From: Streptomyces ficellus
GTDB lineage: Bacteria > Actinomycetota > Actinomycetes > Streptomycetales > Streptomycetaceae
Assembly (NCBI RefSeq): GCF_009739905.1
Contig: NZ_CP034279.1
Span: forward strand, 5,146,001-5,210,000
Length of the DNA stretch: 64,000 nucleotides
Direction: 5' to 3'
Part shown: positions 22,823-33,356 of the stretch, one piece after another
Numbering within the stretch: the first letter of the stretch is position 1
Layout: every line of letters starts with the position of its first letter
The notes under the pieces: generated by a model
What the model was told of the DNA's origin: nothing
The model's input: the letters and a program-made list of their open reading frames with translations, nothing else
Databases searched by the model: none
Made by a program: the position numbers and the translations under genes

Positions 22823-22878
22823 GGGCCCGCCCCCAGGGCCCGGGCGCCCGGGCGCGGAGGCGGGGGTGCTCCGGTTGC

Positions 22879-24558
<1,680 letters not shown>

Positions 24559-24715
24559 GCCCGGCCTCCTCCGTCGACCCGCTCGTACCTCCGTACGGTA
24601 CGGGGCGACGGAGGGGTAAGGAACCGTGGGCGGCGCGGGACGGGCGGCGCGTCGCCGCCCGCCACGCACCGCCCGGGTGGCCAGGACCCGGTCGGTGCCC
24701 GGGGCCGGCGGTCGG

Positions 24716-25360
24716 TCAGCAGCCGTTCAGGACCGACTGGAGGGCGCTCTTCTCTGCCGAGTCGGTGCTCAGCTTCCAGTGGTGCTTCACCTGCACCCAC
24801 ATGCGGGCGTAGGTGCAGCGGTACGCGGTGCGCGACGGCATCCATTCGGCGGGGTCGAGGTCGCCCTTGGCCTGGTTGACGTTGTCCGTGACCGCGATGA
24901 GCTGCGGACGGGTGAGGTCGTTGGCGAAGGCCTGGCGCTGCGAGGTGGTCCAGCCGGAGGCGCCGGAGCGCCACGCCTCGGAGAGGGCGACGACGTGGTC
25001 GATGTCGAGGTCCGAGGCCGCGTGCCAGGTGGCACCGTCGTACTCGGAGTACCAACTGCCGCTGACCGCCGCGCAACTGGAGTCCTGGACGACGTTCACG
25101 CCGTCGCGCTTGAGGACCACTTCACGGGTGTTGCAGGCGCCGGACTGGGTGCTCCAGTGCGGGAACTTGTCGCGGTCGTAACCGCTGGAGGAACCTTCCG
25201 CCCGCACCGTGAGCTGGGCGAGGTAGGTGCGGGCGGTGGCGGCGCTGACCGGGGTGGGCGGGGCGGCCTGGGCGGCCGGGGCGGTGGCCAGGGCCCCGGT
25301 GGCGGTGAGGGCTGCGGAGGCGGCGAGCACGGCTATTCGACGCGCGTAGACACCGGACAT
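24716..25360 (-). CDS. secreted HNH-family nuclease (DUF1524)
   Basis: A 214-residue protein with a Sec signal peptide (about residues 1-32, ending APAAQA). The mature domain contains LDIDHVVALSEAWRSGA (about 117-133), with the catalytic His in DHV, and the later NVNQAKGDLDPAEW with Asn/Lys typical of HNH/DUF1524 nucleases. Conserved cysteines (SGACNTRE, SSCAAVSG, AYRCTYA, LNGC) probably form disulfides. It is likely an extracellular DNase. Stand-alone secreted HNH proteins are common in Streptomyces. No immunity gene is adjacent. Confidence 0.87.
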   Translation of the reverse strand: MSGVYARRIAVLAASAALTATGALATAPAAQAAPPTPVSAATARTYLAQLTVRAEGSSSGYDRDKFPHWSTQSGACNTREVVLKRDGVNVVQDSSCAAVSGSWYSEYDGATWHAASDLDIDHVVALSEAWRSGASGWTTSQRQAFANDLTRPQLIAVTDNVNQAKGDLDPAEWMPSRTAYRCTYARMWVQVKHHWKLSTDSAEKSALQSVLNGC

Positions 25361-25547
25361 GGGTAACTCCCTTTTGGTGTGGGGGCGGTGACCGCTGCCG
25401 GCTCGGGCAGCCCGGTCATCGTGGCGGCGCCAGGTTGCCCCGGGGAATGCGCCGGGTTACAGAGTGACGACATGCGCACGTCACATCAAGGGTTCTTCCC
25501 CTTTCTGACGTCCCGGCACCTGGCTTGTCCGGCTTTAGGGTTGACGT

Positions 25548-26288
25548 GTGCTGCTGCCCGTCAATGCCACGTTCGCGGCTGTTCTCGCCGTCCTGCTCGC
25601 CGTCGCCGCCACCGTCGCGGCGATCGCCCACCTCCGGGCGCCGCGCGAGATCGTCACCGCGGGCGTGCGGGCCGCGGCGCAGCTCGCCGCCGTGTCGCTG
25701 GTCATCGGGTGGGTGGTCCGGCACCTGCCGCTGCTGCTCGGATTCCTGCTGCTGATGTACGCCGTCGCCGTACGCACGGCTGGGCGCCGCATCACGCCCA
25801 ACCGGACCTGGTGGTGGGCGGCCGGGCCCATCGCCGCCGGCGTCGCCCCGGTCGTCGGCGCCCTGGTGCTGACCGGTCTCGTCCCGCTGAAGGGCATCGC
25901 CCTCGTCCCGGTGACCGGCATCCTCATCGGCGGGGCGCTCACCGCCACGGTGCTCGGCGGGCGGCGCGCCCTGGACGAGCTCGGCACGCGGCACGGCGAG
26001 GTGGAGGCGGGCCTGGCGCTCGGGCTGCTGGAGCGGGACGCGCGGCTGGAGGTGGCCAGGGAGGCGGCGGCGGACGCGCTGCTGCCGGGGCTCGACCAGA
26101 CCAGGACGGTGGGGCTGGTCACGCTGCCGGGCGCGTTCGTCGGGATGCTGCTGGGCGGGGCGTCACCGCTGGAGGCCGGCGCGGTGCAGCTCTTCGTGCT
26201 CGTCGGGCTGATGGCGGTGCAGGGGGTCGCGGTGGCCACCGTGCTGGAGCTGGTCGCCCGGGGCAGGCTGCACCGGCGCGAGGCGTAG
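25548..26288 (+). CDS. FetB/UPF0014-family ABC-type permease
   Basis: A 246-residue membrane protein with about seven hydrophobic segments and the UPF0014 features APREIVTAGVRAAAQLAAVS and the central GLVPLKGIALVPVTGILIGGALTATVL. The C-terminal ALLPGLDQTRTVGLVTLPGAFVGMLLGG is diagnostic. In E. coli the FetAB pair exports iron or metal. No ATP-binding partner (FetA) is adjacent here. The next gene is a GDT1-type exporter under a manganese riboswitch, which hints at a shared metal-homeostasis context but not necessarily a shared transcript. Confidence 0.83.
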   Translation: MLLPVNATFAAVLAVLLAVAATVAAIAHLRAPREIVTAGVRAAAQLAAVSLVIGWVVRHLPLLLGFLLLMYAVAVRTAGRRITPNRTWWWAAGPIAAGVAPVVGALVLTGLVPLKGIALVPVTGILIGGALTATVLGGRRALDELGTRHGEVEAGLALGLLERDARLEVAREAAADALLPGLDQTRTVGLVTLPGAFVGMLLGGASPLEAGAVQLFVLVGLMAVQGVAVATVLELVARGRLHRREA

Positions 26289-26411
26289 GGCACTCCGGCC
26301 CGCCGCGGGGCGGGGCGCGTGGGCGCCGGGAGGTGGGGCGGTCCCCGGTGCCATGGGGGAGCAGGGGCGGGCCCCGGTGCCGTACCGGCGATCGCGTACC
26401 CTGGAGGGAGC

Positions 26412-26515
26412 AGAAGGGGAGTAGCTCTTCGCCGGAACGTCGACATACTGCTGGGCCTCGCGCCCGGCCGGCGCCCGGAGGCGGCCCGCAGGGCCCGCCA
26501 GCGAGACCTTCGGCA
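26412..26515 (+). ncRNA. yybP-ykoY (Mn2+) riboswitch
   Basis: The two conserved loops of this aptamer are visible: GAAGGGGAGTAGC near 26413 and GCCAGCGAGACCTT at 26497-26510. Between them are the GTCGACATACTGCTGGG segment and GC-rich paired arms. It is upstream of a GDT1/TMEM165-type Mn2+ exporter gene, the standard partner of this riboswitch. An imperfect long hairpin at 26508-26558 (CTTCGGCA pairing with TGCCGAAG at its base) overlaps the aptamer 3' end and is the likely expression platform. Confidence 0.9.
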
Positions 26516-26558
26516 ACCGCAGTGCCATGCCCGCAGCCATGGTGCCGCCGTGCCGAAG
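26508..26558 (+). promoter_or_regulatory. expression-platform hairpin of the Mn riboswitch
   Basis: CTTCGGCA (26508-26515) pairs with TGCCGAAG (26551-26558), with further imperfect pairing inward to GTGCC and GGTGC. It shares its 5' strand with the end of the aptamer, so the two structures exclude each other. There is no long T tract after it, so termination here would be intrinsic only in a loose sense. Confidence 0.55.
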
Positions 26559-26619
26559 CGACCCCTGACACGTCTCTTCTCGGTACGGCGGTGCCCGACC
26601 GATTGAGGAAATCCATCCC

Positions 26620-27204
26620 GTGCTCAGCTTCACGATCATGGCGATCACCTTCGGCGTCGTCTTCCTCGCCGAACTGCCCGACAAAACCGCCCTCGCCGGC
26701 CTCATGCTGGGCACCCGCTACCGCGCGTCGTACGTCTTCGCGGGCGTGGCCGCGGCCTTCGCCGTCCACGTCGTGCTCGCCGTCGCCGCCGGCAGCGTCC
26801 TGACGCTCCTCCCGCACCGGCTGGTCCAGGCGCTGGTGGGCGTGCTGTTCCTGGCGGGCGCGGCCGTCCTGCTGCTGAAGAAGACCGACGAGGAGGAGGA
26901 GAAGATCAAGGCCCCGGCCGACCAGTCCTTCTGGAAGGTCTCCGGAGCGGGCTTCATGCTGATCCTCGTCGCCGAGTTCGGCGACCTCACGCAGATCATG
27001 ACGGCCAACCTCGCCGCCCGCTACGACAACCCGCTCTCCGTCGGCCTCGGCGCCGTCCTCGCCCTGTGGGCGGTCGCCGGAATCGGCATCCTGGGCGGGC
27101 GGACGCTGATGAAGTACGTACCGCTGCGGCTGATCACCAAGGTCGCCGCCTGCCTGATGCTGGCGCTGGCGGGCTTCAGCCTGTACGAGGCGCTCGCCCC
27201 GTAG
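26620..27204 (+). CDS. GDT1/TMEM165-family Mn2+ exporter
   Basis: A 194-residue protein with six membrane helices in two repeats. Each carries the family motif: FLAELPDKTALAGL (about residues 12-25) and VAEFGDLTQIMTAN (about 113-126), in which acidic and Asp/Thr residues line the cation path. A charged linker, KKTDEEEEKIKAP, separates the halves. Bacterial members (MneA-like) export manganese. The start is GTG 26620 behind GAGGA. The preceding yybP-ykoY riboswitch should raise expression when manganese is high. Confidence 0.92.
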   Translation: MLSFTIMAITFGVVFLAELPDKTALAGLMLGTRYRASYVFAGVAAAFAVHVVLAVAAGSVLTLLPHRLVQALVGVLFLAGAAVLLLKKTDEEEEKIKAPADQSFWKVSGAGFMLILVAEFGDLTQIMTANLAARYDNPLSVGLGAVLALWAVAGIGILGGRTLMKYVPLRLITKVAACLMLALAGFSLYEALAP

Positions 27205-27226
27205 GCCCGGCCCGGGGCCCTGCGCT

Positions 27227-27895
27227 TCAGGCCCCGGTGATGTGGAGGCGGATCGCGCCGCCGCCGTCCGCCTCCACGCGCACGTGCGTCAGGTCGGGCA
27301 CGTGGACGTCCGGGGCGAACGCGCCGGCGCGCGGCCCGACGCCCAGCACCCGCATCCCAGCGGCGCGCCCGGCCTGGATGCCCGCCTCGGAGTCCTCGAA
27401 CACCACGCACTCGGCCGGGTCGAAGCCCAGCTCGGCCGCGCCCTTCAGGAACCCCTCCGGGTCGGGCTTGCTGGCGCCCACCCGCTCGGCGGTCACCCGG
27501 ACGTCCGGCATCCGCAGCCCGGCCGCGCCCATGCGGGCCCGGGCGAGCGCCTCGTCGGCCGACGTGACCAGGGCGTGCGGGAGCGCGGCGACGGCGTCCA
27601 TGAAGGCGGGCGCGCCGCCGATCGGCACGACGCCGTCCAGGTCGGCGGTCTCCTCGGCGAGCATCGAGCGGTTGTCGGCGTGGTTCTGCTCCATGGGGCG
27701 GTCCGGGAGGAGGACGGCCATGGTGGCGTAGCCCTGGCGGCCGTGGACGACCTTGAGGGCCTCCTCGGGGTCGAGCCCGTGGCGCACCGCCCAGCGGCGC
27801 CAGCAGCGCTCCACCACGGCGTCCGAGTTGACGAGCGTCCCGTCCATGTCGAGGAGCAGGGCCCGGGCGGTCAGGACGGAAGGGGCGGCCGGCAT
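27227..27895 (-). CDS. HAD-IA family phosphatase
   Basis: A 222-residue protein starting at MPAAPSVLTA (27895), behind GGAGAT. It has the motifs LLLDMDGTLVNSD (nucleophile Asp), VTSADEAL (motif II), KPDPEGF (Lys) and FEDSEAGIQAG (motif III), with a helical cap, as in sugar-phosphate phosphatases of the subfamily IA/beta-phosphoglucomutase-like group. The substrate is probably a small phosphorylated sugar or polyol (inferred). It is convergent with the Mn exporter gene, with 22 bases between stop codons. Confidence 0.9.
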   Translation of the reverse strand: MPAAPSVLTARALLLDMDGTLVNSDAVVERCWRRWAVRHGLDPEEALKVVHGRQGYATMAVLLPDRPMEQNHADNRSMLAEETADLDGVVPIGGAPAFMDAVAALPHALVTSADEALARARMGAAGLRMPDVRVTAERVGASKPDPEGFLKGAAELGFDPAECVVFEDSEAGIQAGRAAGMRVLGVGPRAGAFAPDVHVPDLTHVRVEADGGGAIRLHITGA

Positions 27896-28071
27896 CGGCG
27901 ATCTCCAGAGGAGGGGGTGAGGGGGTACGCAGTGGCCCGCCCGCCGGTCAGGGTTTACGGGCGGGACCACTTTGTTCCTCAACGATACAAAGCAGATCCG
28001 TCGAACGCCAGTCCGCCCGGCTCGGGCCGCCCTCCGCCGCCCCTCGCGCCCGCCCCCGCCGCCCTCCCGTG

Positions 28072-29067
28072 TCAGCGCCCCGACGTCTCGGACTCCAGCC
28101 ACTGCCGGGTCTCCGGGCCGTAGACGCCCCAGTCGTCGTCCCACAGGTCGCGGGCCTCCTGGTACTGGCCGACGCCCCACTCCACGTCGTCGTTGTAGCG
28201 GCCGTGCAGCGGGCCGTCGTACAGCCCCGCCTGCCGCAGCCGGTGCTGGAGCTCCGTGACCTCCGGGCCCCGGTCGCCCCGGCTGAGCGTGGGCGCCTGC
28301 TCGGGCGGCTGCTCCGCGCCCGGCACCCGGCTCCGGCTGGGCGACGGCGAGGACCCGCCGGCCCCACCGCCCGGCGGGCGGGCCGCCGACGCGGAGGCCG
28401 ACGACGTCCCGGGTGCGGCGACGGCCAGGGACGCGGAGGCGGTCACCGGCGCGGAGGCGGACGGGGACGCGGAGGCCGACGGGGAAGCGGAAGAGGAGGC
28501 GGACGCGGACCCGGTCACCGACGCCGACGGGGACCCCGTGCCCGGCGGGGACGGCGATCCGGTCGGCCGCGACAGCCCCTGGGGCGCCTCGCTGGGCCAC
28601 CCGGGCGTGCTCGGCACCGCGTCGGGAAGGGCCCGGTCCGTCTCGCCGCCCCCGCCGAAGAGCCCGGCCGCGTAGCCCGCCGCGCCCGCCACCGCGACCA
28701 CCGCCGCCACGGCACCCAGCACGGCGTACGGGCGGCGGGCACGCGTACGGGACCGCGCCTCGGCCCGGGCCAGCGCCCTGGTCCCGGCCCGGGCGCCGTG
28801 CGGCGGGCCCGTGTGCGCCGGCGGCACCAGCTCGGGCTCGAGCGCCACGTACAGCGGCATGGTGCCCGACCCGGCGGCCGGCCCCCACCCCGCGCCCGGC
28901 CCCGCCGCCGACCCGGCGCCCGAGTCCGGCGCCGGACCGGACGGGGCGTCGTCCCGCTCCGCCGCCGAGAGGTCCACGTACGGGCGTATGCCCAGCGTGT
29001 CCTCCGCGGCGGCGCACGCGCACACGCCGTCGCAGTCAGGACAGAACCGTCCCGGTCTTCCCGTCAA
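28072..29067 (-). CDS. peptidoglycan-binding domain protein, single-pass membrane
   Basis: About 331 residues. The N-terminal cytosolic part begins TGRPGRFCPDCDG and has a Cys-rich patch. One membrane helix (AVLGAVAAVVAVAGAAGYAAGLF, about residues 107-129) is followed by a 100-residue Ser/Ala/Pro linker, then a C-terminal peptidoglycan-binding domain (SRGDRGPEVTELQHRLRQAGLYDGPLHGRYND, about 270-300). The start is uncertain: TTG 29067 has the best ribosome site (GGGGAGGGG), and no nearby ATG/GTG is better. The topology places the binding domain outside the membrane, tethering cell wall to membrane. Confidence 0.75.
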   Translation of the reverse strand: MTGRPGRFCPDCDGVCACAAAEDTLGIRPYVDLSAAERDDAPSGPAPDSGAGSAAGPGAGWGPAAGSGTMPLYVALEPELVPPAHTGPPHGARAGTRALARAEARSRTRARRPYAVLGAVAAVVAVAGAAGYAAGLFGGGGETDRALPDAVPSTPGWPSEAPQGLSRPTGSPSPPGTGSPSASVTGSASASSSASPSASASPSASAPVTASASLAVAAPGTSSASASAARPPGGGAGGSSPSPSRSRVPGAEQPPEQAPTLSRGDRGPEVTELQHRLRQAGLYDGPLHGRYNDDVEWGVGQYQEARDLWDDDWGVYGPETRQWLESETSGR

Positions 29068-29289
29068 TGTGGGCCCCTCCCCTGGAAACTGCGAGCGATT
29101 ATGCAGCCCCCGGCCGCCGGGGCCACCGCAGGGACCACCGAAGGACCATTCGCCAGGCCCTCCGTCCCCGCTCGGCGGGCCGTATCGGGACGAAGCACCC
29201 AGGATGGGATGAGGAAACGAGGGGTACGCGTCCGACCCGCCGCCCGCCCGCCCGTGCATGACGGCCCGCGAGATGACGAGGGAGAAGCC

Positions 29290-31338
29290 ATGGCGCAGGA
29301 AGTGACCACCCCGGCCACCGACCCCGCCCCCGGTCAGGGACAGAACCGGCGTGCCGTCCTGGTCGCCATCGGCGCCCTGCTGCTCGGCATGCTGCTGGCG
29401 GCGCTCGACCAGACCATCGTCTCCACCGCCCTGCCGACCATCGTCAGCGAACTCGGCGGCATGGAACACCTGTCCTGGGTCGTCACCGCGTACATGCTCG
29501 CCTCGACCGCCGGCACCCCCCTGTGGGGCAAGCTCGGTGACCAGTACGGCCGCAAGAAACTCTTCCAGACCGCGATCGTCATCTTCCTCGTCGGCTCCGC
29601 GCTCTGCGGCGTCGCGCAGAACATGCCCCAGCTCATCGCCTTCCGCGCCGTCCAGGGCCTCGGCGGCGGCGGCCTCATGGTGCTGTCCATGGCGATCGTC
29701 GGCGACCTCGTCCCGCCGCGCGAACGGGGTCGCTACCAGGGTCTGTTCGGCGCCGTCTTCGGCGCCACCAGCATCCTCGGACCGCTGCTGGGCGGGCTGT
29801 TCACCGAGCACCTCTCGTGGCGCTGGGTGTTCTACATCAACCTCCCCATCGGGGTCGTCGCCCTCTTCGTCATCGCCGCCGTGCTCCACATCCCCGTCCG
29901 CCAGACCCGGCACACCATCGACTACCTCGGCACCCTCCTCATCGCCTCCGTCGCCACCTGCCTCGTCCTCGTGGCGTCCCTCGGCGGAACCACCTGGGCC
30001 TGGGGGTCGGCGCAGATCATCGGCCTCGCCGTCCTCGGCGCGGTGCTCCTCGTCTGGTTCGTACGCGTCGAACGGCGCGCCGCCGAGCCCGTACTGCCGC
30101 TGAAGCTGTTCCGGATCCGCACCTTCACGCTCGTGTCCGTCATCAGCTTCATCGTCGGCTTCGCGATGTTCGGCGCGATGACCTACCTGCCGACGTTCCT
30201 CCAGGTCGTCCGGGGCGTCACCCCGACCATGTCCGGGGTGCACATGCTGCCCATGGTGCTCGGCATGCTGATCACCTCGACCGGCTCGGGCCAGATCGTC
30301 AGCCGCACCGGCCGGTGGAAGGTCTTCCCCCTCCTCGGCACCGCCGTCACCGCCCTCGGCCTGCTCCTGCTGCACCGGATGGAGGAGACCAGCTCCGACT
30401 GGGAGCTGAGCCTGTACTTCTTCGTCTTCGGCGCCGGACTGGGCCTCGTCATGCAGGTCCTGGTGCTGGTCGTGCAGAACGCCGTCGCCTACGAGGACCT
30501 CGGCGTCGCCACCTCCGGCGCCACCTTCTTCCGCTCCATCGGCGCGTCCTTCGGCGTCGCCATCTTCGGCACCGTCTTCACCAACCGGCTCACCGGCAAA
30601 CTCGAGGCCGCCCTCTCGGGCCGCGAACTGCCACCGGGCGCGGGCCCCGACCAGCTCGCCGCCGACCCGCGCGCCATCGCGCAGTTGCCGCCCGGCCTGC
30701 GCCAGGGCGTGCTGCACGCCTACGCGACGTCCATCACCGACGTCTTCCTGTACGCCGCGCCCGTCGTCGTTCTCGCCTTCCTCGTCGCCTGGCTGCTGAA
30801 GGAGGACCGGCTGCGCGGCGCGGTCACCGCGCCCGACCCCAGCCAGACCGTGGCCTCCAACCCCGTCGAACGCTCCTCCTACGACGAGTGCGCCCGCGCC
30901 CTGTCGGTGCTCGGCTCCCGCGAGGGCCGCAAGGCGATCTACGAGAAGATCACCGCCCGCGCCGGCCTGGACCTCCTGCCCGCGTCCAGCTGGCTGCTGC
31001 TGCGCGTACGCCGCCACGGCACGGTGGAGCCGGCGCGGCTGGCCGACACCACGCCCGTACCGATCCGGTTCATCACCGAGGCGGCCCGGCAGCTGGAGGA
31101 GCGGCACCTGGTGCGCCGCGAGGGCCTCCAGCTGGTGCTCACCGAGCAGGGCGTGGAGGTCGCCACCCGGCTGGCGCACGCGCGCGAGGAGTCGCTCGCG
31201 GAGCTGCTCGGTGACTGGTGGGGCCCGGAGCGGCCCACGGACCTGGTGCAGCTGGTCGAGGAGCTGACGGCCGAGCTGTGCGGCTCCCGGCGCGAGCGGC
31301 CACGGGTCGTGGAGGTGCGTCGCGACCACCGCGCCTAG
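29290..31338 (+). CDS. EmrB/QacA-type MFS exporter with C-terminal winged helix
   Basis: A 682-residue protein, ATG 29290 behind GAGGGAGAAG. Residues about 20-520 are a 14-TM DHA2 drug/H+ antiporter with motifs LAALDQTIVSTALPTI, WGKLGDQYGRKKLF and the motif-C region GPLLGGLFTEHLSWRWVFYINLPIG. Residues about 540-680 form a soluble domain. Its helical part and wing (SSWLLLRVRRHGTVEPARLAD, then RFITEAARQLEERHLV and LVLTEQGVEVATRL) look like a MarR-type DNA- or ligand-binding fold. The fusion is a known but uncommon architecture in Streptomyces. The 3' end overlaps the convergent GNAT gene by four bases. Confidence 0.88.
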   Translation: MAQEVTTPATDPAPGQGQNRRAVLVAIGALLLGMLLAALDQTIVSTALPTIVSELGGMEHLSWVVTAYMLASTAGTPLWGKLGDQYGRKKLFQTAIVIFLVGSALCGVAQNMPQLIAFRAVQGLGGGGLMVLSMAIVGDLVPPRERGRYQGLFGAVFGATSILGPLLGGLFTEHLSWRWVFYINLPIGVVALFVIAAVLHIPVRQTRHTIDYLGTLLIASVATCLVLVASLGGTTWAWGSAQIIGLAVLGAVLLVWFVRVERRAAEPVLPLKLFRIRTFTLVSVISFIVGFAMFGAMTYLPTFLQVVRGVTPTMSGVHMLPMVLGMLITSTGSGQIVSRTGRWKVFPLLGTAVTALGLLLLHRMEETSSDWELSLYFFVFGAGLGLVMQVLVLVVQNAVAYEDLGVATSGATFFRSIGASFGVAIFGTVFTNRLTGKLEAALSGRELPPGAGPDQLAADPRAIAQLPPGLRQGVLHAYATSITDVFLYAAPVVVLAFLVAWLLKEDRLRGAVTAPDPSQTVASNPVERSSYDECARALSVLGSREGRKAIYEKITARAGLDLLPASSWLLLRVRRHGTVEPARLADTTPVPIRFITEAARQLEERHLVRREGLQLVLTEQGVEVATRLAHAREESLAELLGDWWGPERPTDLVQLVEELTAELCGSRRERPRVVEVRRDHRA

Positions 31339-31847
31339 GCGGGTCTCCCGGCCGGGGAGGGGCGCAGCTCCTTGCCGTACCAGACCTCCATGTACGGGCC
31401 CTCGCAGTACGCCGGTATCTCGCGGTAGCCGCAACGGGTGTACAGGGCCCGCGCCTCGACCAGGTCCAGGCGGGTGTTGAGCACCATGCGCCGGGCGCCC
31501 AAGGCGGCGGCGGCCTCCTCCAGCGCGTCCATCAGGAGCGCGGCGCCCCCGGTGCCGCGGTGGGCGTGGCGGACGAACACACGGGTGAGTTCCGCCCGCT
31601 CCGCGTCCAGCATGAGCACCCCGCCGCAGGCGGCGGGCTCACCGTCCGCCCGGCCGACCAGGAACTGCCCGGTCGGCGGCACGAGCCGGTCCAGGCCCTC
31701 GTTCAGGATCCCCTCGTCGACCTCGTCCGCGGTGATGGGCCGCCCGTAGTAGCGGCTCGCCACGTCGTCGAAGTAGTCGAACCGCAGAGCGGTGGCTGCG
31801 GGACTGTCGTAACGCTCGGGGCGGACGGTCCAGTTGGTGCTCGTCAT
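31335..31847 (-). CDS. GNAT-family N-acetyltransferase
   Basis: A 170-residue protein with the GNAT core: ELTRVFVRHAHRGTGGAALLMDALEEAA (about residues 87-114) is the acetyl-CoA pyrophosphate-binding loop and helix, and ARALYTRCGYREIPAY (about 133-148) is the conserved C-terminal strand-helix. The substrate is unknown. The gene is oriented toward the MFS gene, with their stop codons overlapping, so there is no shared promoter. Confidence 0.88.
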   Translation of the reverse strand: MTSTNWTVRPERYDSPAATALRFDYFDDVASRYYGRPITADEVDEGILNEGLDRLVPPTGQFLVGRADGEPAACGGVLMLDAERAELTRVFVRHAHRGTGGAALLMDALEEAAAALGARRMVLNTRLDLVEARALYTRCGYREIPAYCEGPYMEVWYGKELRPSPAGRPA

Positions 31848-31955
31848 GGGTCGTCTCTATCCCGGGGCCCGCCGTTTGGCCAACGCTTTTGCGGCAACAC
31901 GGGCCGTCGAGCAGACACCAAATGAACCCCGACCCCTGGATCGAGGGAAGACAGC

Positions 31956-32597
31956 ATGTCCACTGAGCTGATCGTCATCGCTCTGGTCGTCGTCTTCGTC
32001 GCCGTGGTCGCCGCCGTGCTGTACGCGGGACCGGGCAAGGCGGGCGGCCGGCGCGGGCACGGACTGAGGCGGAGGTTCGGCCCCGAGTACGAGCGGGCCG
32101 TCTCCCGGCACGACGGTGACACCAAGGCCGCCGAGCGAGAACTGGCCGAGCGCGTCCAGCGCCACGGCGACCTGCGGCCCCGGCCGCTGACGCGGGACGC
32201 CCGCGAGCAGTACGTGGCCCTCTGGTCGGGCCTCCAGGAGCAGTTCGTCGACGCCCCGCGTCAGGCCGTCGTGCAGGCCGACCGGCTGCTGGCCCGGCTG
32301 GCCGAGGACCGGGGCTTCCCGGCGGCCACCGCGTACGAGGAGCAGGTCGCGGCGCTGTCCGTGCACCACGCCCACCACGTCGACGGCTTCCGCCGCGTGC
32401 ACCGCGCCTCCGCCGCGAACGGGCAGACCCCGAACGCCGGTACCGAGGAGCTGCGTTCCGCGATGCTGGAGGCGCGCCGCCTGTTCGACGCGCTGGTGAC
32501 CGAGCACGCCGAGGACCACGCCCGGCACGCCCCGCGCCGTCAGGAGGGCCGCGGTAACCGGTTCCACGCGACGTGGCCGAAGGGGAGTGGTGCCTGA
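31956..32597 (+). CDS. membrane-anchored hypothetical protein, first of a coupled pair
   Basis: A 213-residue protein with an N-terminal membrane helix (ELIVIALVVVFVAVVAAVLYAGPG, residues 4-27) and a basic, helical soluble part of about 180 residues rich in Arg/Ala/His. The segment YVALWSGLQEQFVDAPRQAVVQADRLL resembles a recurring actinomycete secreted/stress-associated protein family of unknown function. Its stop overlaps the next start by one base (TGATG), so the two are co-translated. Confidence 0.72.
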   Translation: MSTELIVIALVVVFVAVVAAVLYAGPGKAGGRRGHGLRRRFGPEYERAVSRHDGDTKAAERELAERVQRHGDLRPRPLTRDAREQYVALWSGLQEQFVDAPRQAVVQADRLLARLAEDRGFPAATAYEEQVAALSVHHAHHVDGFRRVHRASAANGQTPNAGTEELRSAMLEARRLFDALVTEHAEDHARHAPRRQEGRGNRFHATWPKGSGA

Positions 32598-33337
32598 TGT
32601 CCGCCGAGAAGCCGACCCACACGCCGGCCGGCAGGGCCGACGCCTCGCACGGCCTGCGGGTCCCGCCGCCGCCCGGCCCCACCCCCGAGCACGTGGCGGG
32701 CGCCCCGCAGGGCACCGACCCCCGCGCCGGTAACAACGCCCCGCACACTCCCCAGGCCACGCAGGCCCCCCAGGCCCCGCAGGCCCCGCAGGCCCCGCAG
32801 GCCCCCCAGGCCGCTCCGGCCGGACCCGGGGCGAGCACTCCGCCGGCCCCCGGCACCCCGCCCGTCACCCCGCCCGTCACCACGCTCGGCGCCGGCCTGG
32901 GCACGGACGCAGCCGCCCCGAAGGCACCCACCCCCGCACCCGGCGCCCCGCACCACACCGGCACCGACGCCCACGCCCCGCGTGCCGCGCACGGTTTCCC
33001 GGACCGGGCCGGGGGAGACGGCGCCGGTGTGGCCGGGGTGTCCGATCCGCTGGTGGCGCGGAGCGTGCGCGACGGGCTCGGGGAGCGGCTGCAGCGGGCC
33101 CTCGCCGGTTTCGTGGACAGCCCGCACCGGTCCGTGAAGGAGGCCGCCGACGTACTGGACGAGGCCGCCGACGAGCTCACGGCCGCTCTGGACGACCACC
33201 GCAGCGCCCTGCGCGCGGACTGGGACCCCGACGGCGACGGCCACGGCCCCGGCGACGACCAGCAGCCCGACACCGAGCGGTTGCGCGTCACGCTCCAGGC
33301 GTACCGCGCCATGGCGGAGCGCCTGCTGCATGTCTGA
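32597..33337 (+). CDS. hypothetical Pro/Ala-rich protein, partner of the preceding gene
   Basis: A 246-residue protein starting at ATG 32597. The N-terminal 140 residues are low-complexity Pro/Ala/Gly, including a tandem QAPQAPQAPQAPQAPQA run encoded by GCCCCGCAG-type triplet repeats. The C-terminal 100 residues are a compact helical domain beginning ARSVRDGLGERLQRALAGF and containing EAADVLDEAADELTAALDDHR. The C-terminal domain seems to be the conserved unit. The function is unknown; overlap with the upstream gene indicates they work together. Confidence 0.7.
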   Translation: MSAEKPTHTPAGRADASHGLRVPPPPGPTPEHVAGAPQGTDPRAGNNAPHTPQATQAPQAPQAPQAPQAPQAAPAGPGASTPPAPGTPPVTPPVTTLGAGLGTDAAAPKAPTPAPGAPHHTGTDAHAPRAAHGFPDRAGGDGAGVAGVSDPLVARSVRDGLGERLQRALAGFVDSPHRSVKEAADVLDEAADELTAALDDHRSALRADWDPDGDGHGPGDDQQPDTERLRVTLQAYRAMAERLLHV

Positions 33338-33356
33338 CGGCGCGCGTGACGGCCGG

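Noticed and set aside
28072..31434. A 1120-codon minus-strand frame including the EmrB-type gene region
   Set aside because: Only its last 331 codons (28072-29067) make a sensible protein with a start and ribosome site. The rest is the antisense of the exporter gene.
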